DNA of 60,508 bases, from the NCBI RefSeq assembly GCF_029255125.1, contig NZ_JAPUVR010000037.1, positions 1 to 60,508 of the forward strand, in the 5' to 3' direction. A program made the position numbers and the translations under genes. Shown here piece by piece: positions 8,378 to 16,842 of this stretch (within the stretch, counting starts at the first letter, position 1; each line of letters starts with the position of its first letter). The DNA is from Accumulibacter sp. Its GTDB lineage: Bacteria; Pseudomonadota; Gammaproteobacteria; Burkholderiales; Rhodocyclaceae. The notes under the pieces are model-generated. The model was given only the letters and a program-made list of their open reading frames with translations, was not told the origin of the DNA and did not search any database.

Positions 8378-8941
8378 CTACCAGGAACGAATCCTACCGG
8401 TATCGAGATGAACGAACTGCTCGCGGGCGTAGAATCCGACCCCACCTACCTGCAGGGAAATCGCCGCATCGCGCAAATCCTCCAGCGCCACCCCCGGCAA
8501 GCGAACGTCGATCGCCTTTCCCTCCATATGCAGGCTCTGCCTGGCGACACCGCCACCGCCGGCAAGGCGTAGACTGCTATTGGTCGCCGGACAACGGTAA
8601 CCGGAAATCACCTGGAACGGCTCACGACAGCCAAGCTCCTGGCTCGTCTGAAAAAGGAGGTCGAACAACGGTGGATCGATCGTTCCGACCTCGCCCGTGT
8701 AATGGTCACGCAGGAAGTTGTTCAGCGCCGCGAGCGCCGATGGCACGTACCGATGGCCGACGGCAAAGACCAGCGAGATCGTTTCGCCTGTGTGCAGATG
8801 TTCAAATTGCAGGCGGCGCACCTTCGGCAAGGCGGCCAAGGCGGGCGGAACGAAGCCCGACAACGCGCCGGCGACCACCAGCTTGCCCGCGCACTCCAGG
8901 AAGTTGCGGCGTGCGGGCGCTCGACAGATTGACATGTTCAT
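8378..8941 (-). CDS. mepK: YcbK/MepK-like murein endopeptidase (DUF882)
   Basis: A 187-residue peptidase M15-like protein with a twin-arginine signal (ARRNFLE followed by a hydrophobic run ending ALA near residue 36). The zinc ligands are present in QSLHMEGKAIDVRL (HxxGxAxD) and FVHLDTG (HxD), and GYRCPATNSSLR marks the family. E. coli MepK cleaves 3-3 cross-links made by L,D-transpeptidases and is Tat-exported. It is encoded only 13 bases after the L,D-transpeptidase gene here, the same pairing as ycbB-ycbK in E. coli. Confidence 0.9.
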   Translation of the reverse strand: MNMSICRAPARRNFLECAGKLVVAGALSGFVPPALAALPKVRRLQFEHLHTGETISLVFAVGHRYVPSALAALNNFLRDHYTGEVGTIDPPLFDLLFQTSQELGCREPFQVISGYRCPATNSSLRLAGGGGVARQSLHMEGKAIDVRLPGVALEDLRDAAISLQVGGVGFYAREQFVHLDTGRIRSW

Positions 8942-8954
8942 TCGCTACTCGGGA

Positions 8955-10586
8955 TTAATTACTGGATTCTATCCCAAGTTTGCGCAGCCGCGCAGCCTCG
9001 CCCTGCAGTGCCGCCGAGCGCCGCTGCAGAGCCTCGCCGAGCATCGCCTCGTAGCCGTAGATGTCGGGCAGAAAATGTACCCGCCCGTCGCGCACGACTG
9101 CGGTGCTGTAGCTGATGATGACGGGCAGCGTTTCGCCCAGCCGCACGGTCATCGATTTGCCTCGCCGCATCGCCTGCACGATACGCTCACGGGTCCATTC
9201 CGCATCGCCGGCAAGGACGAACTTCGCCAGTTCGACCGGTGCTTCGACGCGAATGCAGCCGTGACTGAAGTCGCGCCGCTCGCGCTTGAAAAGCTGTCGC
9301 GTGGCGGTGTGATGGAGATAGATGTTGTCCGGGTTCGGAAAAACGAACTTGATGTCGCCCAGCGCGTTGCTCGCCCCCGGCCTCTGCCGGATGCGCATCT
9401 GGCCGCGCGCAACTGCCTCCAGGTCGCCTTCGGACAAGGCGGTGAGCACCTTCCCTTCGCTGGTAACCAGCTCGAAACCCTGGCGCGCCAGGTAACCCGG
9501 GTCACGCCGCAGGCGGGGCAAGGTTTCGCTCTGCGCAATCGACGGCGGCACGTTCCAGTACGGGCTGAATTCGACGAAACGCATTTCGCCAGAGAACAGC
9601 GGGGTGCGCGTCTTGCGCGCATTGCCGACGATCACCCGCATCGAGAGAGCCGGCTTCCCACTGTCGGCCGCCGCAGCGTAAGCGTCGAGCATGAACTCGG
9701 GGACGTTGACGACGATGCGCCGCTGCGCTTCCCGGTACGGCAGCCAGCGCCAGCGCTCGAGCGCCAGCTCGATCTGGCGTAAGCGTGCTTCGGGACGGAC
9801 CTCGAGCTGCACCCAAGTCTCCTTGCCCAGCACGCCGTCGGGGTATAGTCCGTGGCGCGCCTGGAACGACTTGACGCCGTCGACCAGTTTGCCCTCGTAG
9901 CGCGCCGTCGTCGCCGTGTTTTCCGGCAGGTCGGCAAAGAGGGCCAGTCGGCGGGCGAGCAAAGCAGTCCCGCTGTACGGCTGGCCGGGCCGCAGACGGC
10001 CGCCGGGCAGTGGCGGTAGCGCTTGGCGAAAAGCCTCGTTGCCGATCAATCCGCGGTAATCCGCCAGCGCCTGGCGCAACTCGCGGTAAGGCAGCGCACT
10101 CGGCAGGTGACGACTGGTGCGTGCGTCCGTTGCGCCCTCGCCAGCAAGCTCCTCGAGGTGTCGGTCGATGACCTGATCGAGCTCGGCCGAGCGACTGTAG
10201 CGGATGGCGAACTGGCGCGGATCGACTCGCCCGCCGTGCAGGTCTGAAAGATAGCGACGTATCGCCGTGCCGATCGCCCGATCGAGCCTGGCCACGCGCT
10301 CGTCGTCCTGGACGCCGCTGCGCACACTGTTGGCGATCGCCGCTCGCAGATCTTCGACCGCATAGTCGGATGCTGCAAGACCGTCCGCCGACGCTTGCGA
10401 GAGAATGTGCAGCGCCCGCTCGCTGGCCGGCGTCGGGCCCGTCTGCGCAAACCAGAGCAAACGCTCGGGCATGGCGGCCCAGGACGCGGTCGCCACGCTC
10501 GCCATGAATAGGCCGATGACGAGCCGTGGGCAAGCGCGCCAGCAACCGGCGAAAAGGGCTGGACGGCCAGAATGGGTAACAGTCAT
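8955..10586 (-). CDS. ldtD: L,D-transpeptidase, LdtD/YcbB type
   Basis: A 543-residue periplasmic protein with an N-terminal signal segment (about residues 18-37, ending SWA). A long scaffold domain follows, then a peptidoglycan-binding helical repeat (VKSFQARHGLYPDGVLGKETW) and a C-terminal YkuD catalytic domain. The catalytic signature is HHTATRQLFKRERRDFSHGCIRV, with Cys in SHGCIRV. It should form meso-DAP3-meso-DAP3 cross-links in peptidoglycan. Paired with the MepK-like endopeptidase downstream, this gives one enzyme that makes and one that opens 3-3 cross-links. A GATAAT hexamer (10613-10618, reverse strand) lies 27 bases before the start. Confidence 0.93.
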   Translation of the reverse strand: MTVTHSGRPALFAGCWRACPRLVIGLFMASVATASWAAMPERLLWFAQTGPTPASERALHILSQASADGLAASDYAVEDLRAAIANSVRSGVQDDERVARLDRAIGTAIRRYLSDLHGGRVDPRQFAIRYSRSAELDQVIDRHLEELAGEGATDARTSRHLPSALPYRELRQALADYRGLIGNEAFRQALPPLPGGRLRPGQPYSGTALLARRLALFADLPENTATTARYEGKLVDGVKSFQARHGLYPDGVLGKETWVQLEVRPEARLRQIELALERWRWLPYREAQRRIVVNVPEFMLDAYAAAADSGKPALSMRVIVGNARKTRTPLFSGEMRFVEFSPYWNVPPSIAQSETLPRLRRDPGYLARQGFELVTSEGKVLTALSEGDLEAVARGQMRIRQRPGASNALGDIKFVFPNPDNIYLHHTATRQLFKRERRDFSHGCIRVEAPVELAKFVLAGDAEWTRERIVQAMRRGKSMTVRLGETLPVIISYSTAVVRDGRVHFLPDIYGYEAMLGEALQRRSAALQGEAARLRKLGIESSN

Positions 10587-10729
10587 GCGCGCTCTCTAGG
10601 TGGTTTCCCGGCATTATCCGGCAAACGCGATCCGCTCGCACCTCTTGCCCGCTCGCCCTGACCGAAGGCAGCGCGCCTGGTCGCCGGCGACAATCCTGCT
10701 TCGACCCGCGACCTCAACTCGTCGGTCGA

Positions 10730-12892
10730 TCAATACTTGACGCGCGCAAAGTAGGTCTTCTCGGACGCTTCGAGCGCTTGCCGCAAGGTGACGATTCCCA
10801 TCTGCCCGAGCAGCGGCAGCATCTTGAGGAACACCTCGCCAGTCGCCTGAGCGTCGCCGAGCGCGTTGTGCCGCGCGGTGACGTTGATTCCCAGCCGCTC
10901 GGCGATGCTGTCCAGTTGATGCGAATCCTGATTGGGCTGTAAGACACCGGAAAGCAGCAAGGTGTCGAGAACCGGCTGGCTGAAGACGACACCAGTACGT
11001 TCTTCCTTCAGTTGCAGGAAGCGCATGTCGAAAGCGGCATTGTGCGCAACCAGCACCGTATCGCTGCAGAATTCATGAAACGCCGGGAGAACGACGTCGA
11101 TGTGCGGCTGACCACGCACCATGTCGTCGGTAATGCCGTGTACGCGGACACCTTCCGGACGCAAGAATTTTTCCGGATCGACGAGCTGATCGAAGCTCTC
11201 CTGGCGCAGCAGGCGCCCATTGACGATACGGACAGCGCCGATCTGAATGATCTCATCGCCGGCTGCCGGCTCGAGGCCAGTGGTTTCAGTATCGAAAACC
11301 GTGTACGTCAAGTCGGACAATGGCCGATCCAGGTCGATGCTTTGATCACGAAAATGGAAAAGATCGAAGTCGTAGTATTCCGGACGAGAACCGTCGACGG
11401 GCAGCGCATCCGCCTGCACCGCCTCATCGGGCGTCGCCACCGGGAGAACAAAGCGACAGAAAGCACGATGCGCGGCCTTCTCGCGGTCGTACCAGATTTC
11501 ACCGCCATGACGGTCGACGACATCGCGCAAGGACAGCGGCGAAGCGTCACGACCGACGTGCATCGGGTCGTTTTCCCAGGAGTAGAAGGTTTCCGACGAC
11601 ATCGCGTGACCAGCCCAGATGAGGTCGAGATAAGCCAGCTTGCCGAACGGAAGGAGGCGAAAGCGCAATTCCTTGATCTGGTAGTGTTCGATCAGACGTG
11701 AAGCCAGGAAACAGATCGAAAAGACGAGCGAGAAGCTCTCCACGCGCAGCCACAGACCCTCGTCGACCTCCTCGGTTTTCGTCGTCAGATCAAGCTGCTG
11801 CTCGATCCGGCGCTGGGCCGCAGCGATGACATCGACGCCGAGCACGTCCTCGAGCGGCCAGCGCGTCTTCAGCGAATCGGCGAACTCGCTCATCGTCTGG
11901 TCAAGCCGCTGGCTCATGCGCACAACTTCATCACTGATGATGCCGATGAAGCGCTCGCGCGTATCGCCATCCATGTCCGGGTAGTCGAGCAGGTTGCCCA
12001 CCGCGACGCGGATGTTGGCCAGACTGCCGCGACTACCATCGGTGAGCGATTGGAGAACCTGGTCGCGCTGCGATTCCTGTTCCAGGCTGCGCGTAATGTT
12101 CTCGACGGTGAGCACGTAGCCGCTGATTTCGCGCGGCGCTGCGGCATTCGAACTCAGCACGGGGACGAGCTGGACGCGTAGCAGTTGTCCGCCACGCGCC
12201 GTCGTAATGAAATTAGCCAGGGCGGTGGCCATACCCTTACCCAGGCGCTGGCGAACGACATCAAGCGCATGGTCGATCTGATTGCGTTCGAGAATCGAAA
12301 AGATCGAACGTCCAAGGCCGATCAGCGCCCCCCCGGCAGCAACCGCGGCGCCCTGGACGAGCGCCTTGAACTGCAGTCGGGCACGATTGTTGTAGAGCAG
12401 GATGCGACCATCGACGTTGCATACGACGACCGCCTGGGCCAACTCCGACATCAGGGCAGCCAGCCGGTTCTTTTCCTCCTCTACCGACGCTTTGGCAGCA
12501 GCAATCTGGGCGGCAACGTCGTCCATCAGTCCGTCGCGCTGTTGCGCCAGATCGTTCGTCGCCTGAGCGAGCAAGCGAATCTCCGGCGGACCCTCCGGAC
12601 TGACCCGGAAGTTGCGATTGGCCGACAGCATCAGGTGCAAGTTCTCGACCATCTTGAGCAGACCCTGCACATACTGGCGGAAAAGATGCCGGATCACCAG
12701 CAGGCCGACGATGAAGCCGAAAATCGTCATCAGCGCGCCGAGCGAAAGATGCGGCACGATCAACTGGATCAGCAGCGCCTGCTCGGCCGGCTGCGCATCG
12801 GCCCAGATCAGCGCCGCGGTGACGACGAAAGGCCCGGTCATCAGCAAACCCAGAACGATGACCGAAATGGCGAAACGCAGACGCGCGTTCAC
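10730..12892 (-). CDS. Membrane PAS/pseudo-histidine-kinase fused to a DnaQ-like 3'-5' exonuclease
   Basis: A 720-residue multi-domain protein. Two transmembrane helices (about 7-31 and 46-68) are followed by a HAMP-like linker and coiled coil (70-150), a PAS-like domain (150-270) and a segment shaped like a HisKA dimerisation helix (275-340). A degenerate region follows, then a complete DEDDh exonuclease domain from about 528. In the HisKA-like segment the expected phospho-accepting His position reads Asp285 (TDGSRGSLANIR instead of the usual SHELRTPL), so autophosphorylation is unlikely. The exonuclease residues are intact: Asp534 and Glu536 (FDTETTG), Asp622 (AFD), His675 and Asp680 (HNALGD). 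It overlaps the PilZ gene by ATGA. Similar fusions are often named DNA polymerase III epsilon, but this is not the replicative proofreader. Substrate and signal are unknown. Confidence 0.85.
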   Translation of the reverse strand: MNARLRFAISVIVLGLLMTGPFVVTAALIWADAQPAEQALLIQLIVPHLSLGALMTIFGFIVGLLVIRHLFRQYVQGLLKMVENLHLMLSANRNFRVSPEGPPEIRLLAQATNDLAQQRDGLMDDVAAQIAAAKASVEEEKNRLAALMSELAQAVVVCNVDGRILLYNNRARLQFKALVQGAAVAAGGALIGLGRSIFSILERNQIDHALDVVRQRLGKGMATALANFITTARGGQLLRVQLVPVLSSNAAAPREISGYVLTVENITRSLEQESQRDQVLQSLTDGSRGSLANIRVAVGNLLDYPDMDGDTRERFIGIISDEVVRMSQRLDQTMSEFADSLKTRWPLEDVLGVDVIAAAQRRIEQQLDLTTKTEEVDEGLWLRVESFSLVFSICFLASRLIEHYQIKELRFRLLPFGKLAYLDLIWAGHAMSSETFYSWENDPMHVGRDASPLSLRDVVDRHGGEIWYDREKAAHRAFCRFVLPVATPDEAVQADALPVDGSRPEYYDFDLFHFRDQSIDLDRPLSDLTYTVFDTETTGLEPAAGDEIIQIGAVRIVNGRLLRQESFDQLVDPEKFLRPEGVRVHGITDDMVRGQPHIDVVLPAFHEFCSDTVLVAHNAAFDMRFLQLKEERTGVVFSQPVLDTLLLSGVLQPNQDSHQLDSIAERLGINVTARHNALGDAQATGEVFLKMLPLLGQMGIVTLRQALEASEKTYFARVKY

Positions 12893-13293
12893 GGTCGCGG
12901 CAGGTGATCTTCCGCGTACGCCGTGTCGTCAGTCGCATCCTCGAGCAGGGCTGACAGTTCCCGGTCGAGCAGGTGCGAAGCGCCCAGGTTGAGCTCGACC
13001 AGGCGGCGCAGATGCGTCGCGCTGTCAATGTCGATCACCCGGCAGAGCATGCCGATTCGTCGCGCATCGAGATGTGCGACAACCCCCTGCAACGCGATTG
13101 ATTGTTCCGCTCCCAGGCTGAGTTCGAGCCGACAGTCGGTACCGGGCGCCAGCCTGAGCGTCGGCGGCCGCTCGATCAGTGCCCCCTTGAGCGACAGGTC
13201 GTCGATGCGCACGGCGTGCGACTCGCCGGACACGCTCAGGTGGGCGGTGGAATGAAAGACTATACGCTTATGGCGTCGGCGTTCTTCTGGCAC
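12889..13293 (-). CDS. PilZ-domain protein, probable c-di-GMP receptor
   Basis: A 134-residue protein whose N-terminal 100 residues form a PilZ domain. The c-di-GMP signature is present in both parts: the RxxxR-like cluster in EERRRHKR at residues 4-10 and the DxSxxG motif as DLSLKGALI. The C-terminal tail (ATHLRRLVELNLGASHLLDREL) is helical. The gene is 18 bases after queE and its stop overlaps the start of the exonuclease fusion, so these two are expected to be translated together. Confidence 0.88.
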   Translation of the reverse strand: MPEERRRHKRIVFHSTAHLSVSGESHAVRIDDLSLKGALIERPPTLRLAPGTDCRLELSLGAEQSIALQGVVAHLDARRIGMLCRVIDIDSATHLRRLVELNLGASHLLDRELSALLEDATDDTAYAEDHLPRP

Positions 13294-13311
13294 GGCGGGA
13301 ACTCCCTCAGC

Positions 13312-13971
13312 TTATCTGCCCCGCATATTACCCCAAAGCAGCCTGTGCAGTTGGACCTGCAAGCGCACAGGCAAGCGATCGGCGACAATCCAGTCGGCCA
13401 GCGTTGCCGCCGGGAGTTCGTCGGCCACCGGCGAGAAGAGGATCGGGCAGCGCTCGGTCAATCGCTGGTCAGCGATGAGCTGGCGCGCCCACTCGTAATC
13501 GGCGCGGTCCTTGAGAACAAACTTCACCTCGTCGCTCGCCACCAGGCGCTCGATGTTCGGCCAGAAGTTGCGCTCCGACTCGCCGGATCCGGGCGCCTTC
13601 AGGTCGACGACACGGGCGACCCGCGGATCGACGCCCGCGATGTCGATTGCCCCGGAGGTTTCGAGAGAGACCGCGTAGCCGGCCGCACACAGCGCCGCGA
13701 GCAGCGGCTGACACGCCGACTGGGCGAGCGGCTCTCCGCCAGTTACGCAGACCTGCCGAACGCCGTAGGCTTCAACCTCGGCAAGCACTTGCGACATGGA
13801 CATCGCCTGGCCACCGGTAAACGCATACGTCGTGTCGCACCAACGGCAGCGCAGTGGACATCCGGTCAGGCGGACGAACACCGTTGGCAGGCCAACGCGC
13901 GAGCTTTCCCCCTGCAGCGAGAGAAAGATCTCGCTGACCTTCAGGCCCAAGACCCGCGTCGATTCCTTCAC
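13312..13971 (-). CDS. queE: 7-carboxy-7-deazaguanine synthase (radical SAM)
   Basis: A 219-residue radical SAM enzyme that converts 6-carboxy-tetrahydropterin to 7-carboxy-7-deazaguanine on the queuosine/preQ0 pathway. The 4Fe-4S motif CPLRCRWCD (CxxxCxxC) follows SLQGESSRVGLPTVFVRLTG. The SAM-binding CVTGGEPLAQ and the substrate-binding SLETSGAID are in place. It lies four bases after cpoB, so it probably belongs to the tol-pal transcript, a common arrangement in betaproteobacteria. The usual next gene, queC, is not in this window. Confidence 0.94.
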   Translation of the reverse strand: MKESTRVLGLKVSEIFLSLQGESSRVGLPTVFVRLTGCPLRCRWCDTTYAFTGGQAMSMSQVLAEVEAYGVRQVCVTGGEPLAQSACQPLLAALCAAGYAVSLETSGAIDIAGVDPRVARVVDLKAPGSGESERNFWPNIERLVASDEVKFVLKDRADYEWARQLIADQRLTERCPILFSPVADELPAATLADWIVADRLPVRLQVQLHRLLWGNMRGR

Positions 13972-13975
13972 CCGC

Positions 13976-14764
13976 CTATTTCTTCAGGCGTTGGCGAGCT
14001 GTGCCGGCGGCTGAACTGTCCGGGTACTTGGCAACCAGCGCCTCGAGCGATGTGCGCGCGCCCTTGCTGTCGCCAAGTTCCTGCTGGCAGACGGCAATAT
14101 TGAGCAAGGCGTCGGGCGCCTTGGCATTGGCCGGCCACTTGCTGACGACCAGGCGGTGCGCTTCGCTCGCCTTGCGGCAATCGCGCAGCGCATAATGCGC
14201 GTTGCCGGACCAGTAATACGCACCCGGAGTCAGCGCGCTTTCAGGGTGGGCGCGCGCGAAGCTGTCGAAGGCCGCCGCCGCTTCCTTGAGTTTATTGGCC
14301 CGGAACAGATTGAGCGCCGATTCGTATTCACGCGTCTCGGCCGCCGGATCGCTGGCCGGCTTGCGCGGCGTTTCGGCAAGCGGCTTGCTTTCCTCGCCCG
14401 GCTTAGCGTCAAGACTGGGGCCCTGTTCGAGCTTGCGCAAACGACCATCGAGGTCAACGTAGAAATCCTGCTGCCGCTTTCGTGCCGACTCGAGTTCATA
14501 GGTGAGCGTTTCGACGTGGCCGCGCAGGCGGGCGTTCTCTTCGCGCAAGGCCTGGATCTGGTTGGCGAGTTCGATCTGCCCTTTCGACAACGTATCGAGG
14601 CGCTCGTTGGTCTTGATCGCCAGATCCCTGATCTGGCGTCGTGCCTCGTCGTCGTCCAGCAGGCCGGCGCCCGCCGGCAGTGCAAGCAGGGCCGCGAGCA
14701 GACCAACCGCCAGCGAGCTTGCCAGGCCTTGCCGCACCTGCCCGCTCAGTTGCCTGCGCAACAT
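13976..14764 (-). CDS. cpoB: Cell division coordinator CpoB/YbgF
   Basis: A 262-residue periplasmic protein: signal peptide to about residue 33 (ALPAGA/GLL), a trimerising coiled coil (DEARRQIRDLAIKTNERLDTL through ELESARKRQQDF), a Pro/Lys-rich linker and C-terminal TPR repeats (YESALNLFRANKLKEAAAAFDSF, AYYWSGNAHYALRD, ALLNIAVCQQELGD). CpoB links PBP1B activity to the Tol machine during constriction. I set the start at 14764, which leaves one base between this gene and the pal stop; the open frame extends further upstream only through pal. Confidence 0.92.
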   Translation of the reverse strand: MLRRQLSGQVRQGLASSLAVGLLAALLALPAGAGLLDDDEARRQIRDLAIKTNERLDTLSKGQIELANQIQALREENARLRGHVETLTYELESARKRQQDFYVDLDGRLRKLEQGPSLDAKPGEESKPLAETPRKPASDPAAETREYESALNLFRANKLKEAAAAFDSFARAHPESALTPGAYYWSGNAHYALRDCRKASEAHRLVVSKWPANAKAPDALLNIAVCQQELGDSKGARTSLEALVAKYPDSSAAGTARQRLKK

Positions 14765-14765
14765 T

Positions 14766-15296
14766 CTAGAACTCGCCGCTGTACAGCATGTCGCCGCGCC
14801 GGTTCTGCGCCCAAGCGGCTTCGTCGTGCCCATCGTTCTTGGGCTTTTCTTCGCCCAGGCTGACGGATTCGAGCTGATCCTCGCGCGCACCGAGCAAAGC
14901 CAGCATCTTCTTGATCGCATCGGCACGCTTCTGCCCAAGCGCCAGATTGTACTCCCGGCTTCCGCGTTCGTCGGTGTTGCCCTGAATCAACATCTTGAAC
15001 TGGCGGTTCTCGGTCAGGAACTTCGCGTGCGCGGTCACCAGATCCTTGTATTCGCTCTTCACCTCGTAGCTGTCGAAATCGAAGTAGATGCTGCGTTTCG
15101 ACAAGATGCTCTTCGGGTCGGTAAGCACCGCTGGTAATCCACGGCTTTCCACCCCGCTCGTCGTCACCGTGGCTACGCCGCCCGATCCCCCACGAGTTTC
15201 GACTGGAGCACCGGTCGCCTGGTCGCCACTTTCCGGCGTCGAACCGCAAGCAGCCAGCAAAAAGGCCAGGACGGCCGGAACGACGAGTGATTTCAT
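14766..15296 (-). CDS. pal: Peptidoglycan-associated lipoprotein Pal
   Basis: A 176-residue outer-membrane lipoprotein with lipobox LLAAC near residue 17 and a C-terminal OmpA-like domain. The peptidoglycan-binding signature is clear: SIYFDFDSYEV, then IQGNTDERGSREYNLALGQKRADAIKKML. It anchors the outer membrane to murein and is the target of TolB. The start at 15296 is supported by the AGGAG site just upstream; the longer open frame to 15458 is read-through. Confidence 0.95.
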   Translation of the reverse strand: MKSLVVPAVLAFLLAACGSTPESGDQATGAPVETRGGSGGVATVTTSGVESRGLPAVLTDPKSILSKRSIYFDFDSYEVKSEYKDLVTAHAKFLTENRQFKMLIQGNTDERGSREYNLALGQKRADAIKKMLALLGAREDQLESVSLGEEKPKNDGHDEAAWAQNRRGDMLYSGEF

Positions 15297-15357
15297 GAGA
15301 TTTCTCCTGCAGTATTTTTTTCCCAATTGGAAAGAAGCATCATCAGTGTCCTTGCCG

Positions 15358-16650
15358 TCATTTGTTGAACGGACTCCACGCCGGCTCGCGTACGTCACCG
15401 GCGCCGATCGACAGGCGCTGCTTGATGCGACCATCGATCGACACTGCTGACAGCACACCGCGCCCGCCGTTTTCGGTCGCGATCAGGATCATCCGCCCGT
15501 TCGGCGAAAAGGTCGGCGATTCATCCTTGTGCGAGTCGGTCAGCACCTGCACCTGCTTGCTCGCCAGGTCCATCACGGCGAGTCGAAAACCGCCATCGCG
15601 CCGGCTGATGAAGGCCATTGTCCGGCCGTCCGGCGAGATGCGCGGCGTCACGTTGTAGCTACCTTCGAAGCTGACTCGCTGGGCATCGCCACCGCCCGCG
15701 CCGACACGGTAAATCTGTGGACTGCCACCACGATCGGAAGTGAAGTAAACGTACTGCCCATCAGGAGAAAAACAGGGCTCGGTGTTGATCGAGTTCACCG
15801 CCGTCAGTCGCTGAACGCCCGAACCGTCGGCATTCACCGTGAAGATCTGTGATCCACCGTCTTTGCTCAGGACGACCGCCAGCTTGCGCCCGTCAGGCGA
15901 CCAGGCAGGTGCCGAGTTCGACCCCTTGAAATTCGCGACGACGATTCGCTTGCCCGAGGCCAGCGAGTGAACATAAACCACCGGTTTCTTATTTTCGAAG
16001 GAGACATACGCCAGACGCCCGCCATCCGGCGACCAGGTAGGCGAAATGATCGGCTCCTTGGAAATCAGCGCGATCTGCGCGTTCTGTCCGTCGGCATCGG
16101 AAACGTGCAGTTCGTAGCGTGCCGCACTCGCCCGCACGACGTAAGCGACGCGCGTCGAAAATATGCCGGGTTCGCCGGTAAGCTTCTCGTAGATGACATC
16201 GGCGATGCGATGCCCGGTGGCGCGCAGCATGGTGCGCGAGGTGATATAGGCTGAACCGGCGAGCACGCTTTGTTTGGCCACGTCGTACAAGCGGAAACGT
16301 GCTTCGCGGCGACCGTCGGCCCCTTCACCGAGCGTACCCCCGGCGAGCGCATCGGCGCCACGGCCTCGCCATTCATCGTAGGCTGGCGGCGATGTTTCGG
16401 TGACCACTGCGCCGCCAGTCTCGATCAGCTTGAACTGGCCGCTGCGCTCCAGGTCGGCGCGGATGACCGAGGTGACGACGCGCGCCGATGCAGCGTCACC
16501 GGCGAAATCGGCAATCGCCACCGGGATGCGGTTGGCACCCGCACCGGTAATCTCGATCGTCAGTTCGGCCCGCGCGGGAGCCTGCAATAGAGCCAGCGCG
16601 CTGACCACGAGCAGACCCATGCGACGTAGTTTGAGCCCTATTCCCAACAT
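15358..16650 (-). CDS. tolB: Tol-Pal system beta-propeller protein TolB
   Basis: A 430-residue periplasmic protein: a signal peptide to about residue 28 (APARA), an N-terminal alpha/beta domain, and a six-bladed WD40-like propeller with repeated SPDGxxLAYVS blades (WSPDGGRLAYVS, WSPDGRKLAVVL, FSPDGQYVYFTS, ISPDGRTMAFIS, FSPNGRMILIAT). TolB binds Pal and the TolA C-terminus. A TATAAT box just upstream suggests it also has its own promoter within the cluster. Confidence 0.95.
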   Translation of the reverse strand: MLGIGLKLRRMGLLVVSALALLQAPARAELTIEITGAGANRIPVAIADFAGDAASARVVTSVIRADLERSGQFKLIETGGAVVTETSPPAYDEWRGRGADALAGGTLGEGADGRREARFRLYDVAKQSVLAGSAYITSRTMLRATGHRIADVIYEKLTGEPGIFSTRVAYVVRASAARYELHVSDADGQNAQIALISKEPIISPTWSPDGGRLAYVSFENKKPVVYVHSLASGKRIVVANFKGSNSAPAWSPDGRKLAVVLSKDGGSQIFTVNADGSGVQRLTAVNSINTEPCFSPDGQYVYFTSDRGGSPQIYRVGAGGGDAQRVSFEGSYNVTPRISPDGRTMAFISRRDGGFRLAVMDLASKQVQVLTDSHKDESPTFSPNGRMILIATENGGRGVLSAVSIDGRIKQRLSIGAGDVREPAWSPFNK

Positions 16651-16675
16651 GGCGAAGTCCAGTACTGAATGCGCG

Positions 16676-16681
16676 ATTATA
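16676..16681 (-). promoter_or_regulatory. Candidate -10 box for tolB
   Basis: Read on the reverse strand this is a perfect TATAAT, 26 bases before the tolB start, in the 192-base gap after tolA. The hexamer at the expected -35 distance is poor. It may be an internal promoter that separates tolB-pal-cpoB expression from ybgC-tolQRA. Confidence 0.4.
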
Positions 16682-16842
16682 TCGCCTCCGTAGCCGCCGG
16701 CTTTGTAACGAAACGTTAAATCGTCACCCCATCCCGCGATCGATCGTCGCCGGGAGCCGGCCCGCGCGCCAATCGCTGCCCACGCGCACGAACTCGCCGC
16801 ACGAGCAAGGAGACGCGCGCTACCGGGAGGTCGGCTGGCGGA

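Noticed and set aside
6838-8958. 706-codon plus-strand frame
   Set aside because: It is antisense to the acyl-CoA ligase and MepK-like genes and shows no recognisable domains; it exists because stop codons are rare in GC-rich DNA.
13312-13971. queE as part of a complete deazaguanine DNA-modification or preQ0 cluster
   Set aside because: No queC, queD, folE or dpd genes are nearby; the gene is simply in the common tol-pal-cpoB-queE arrangement.
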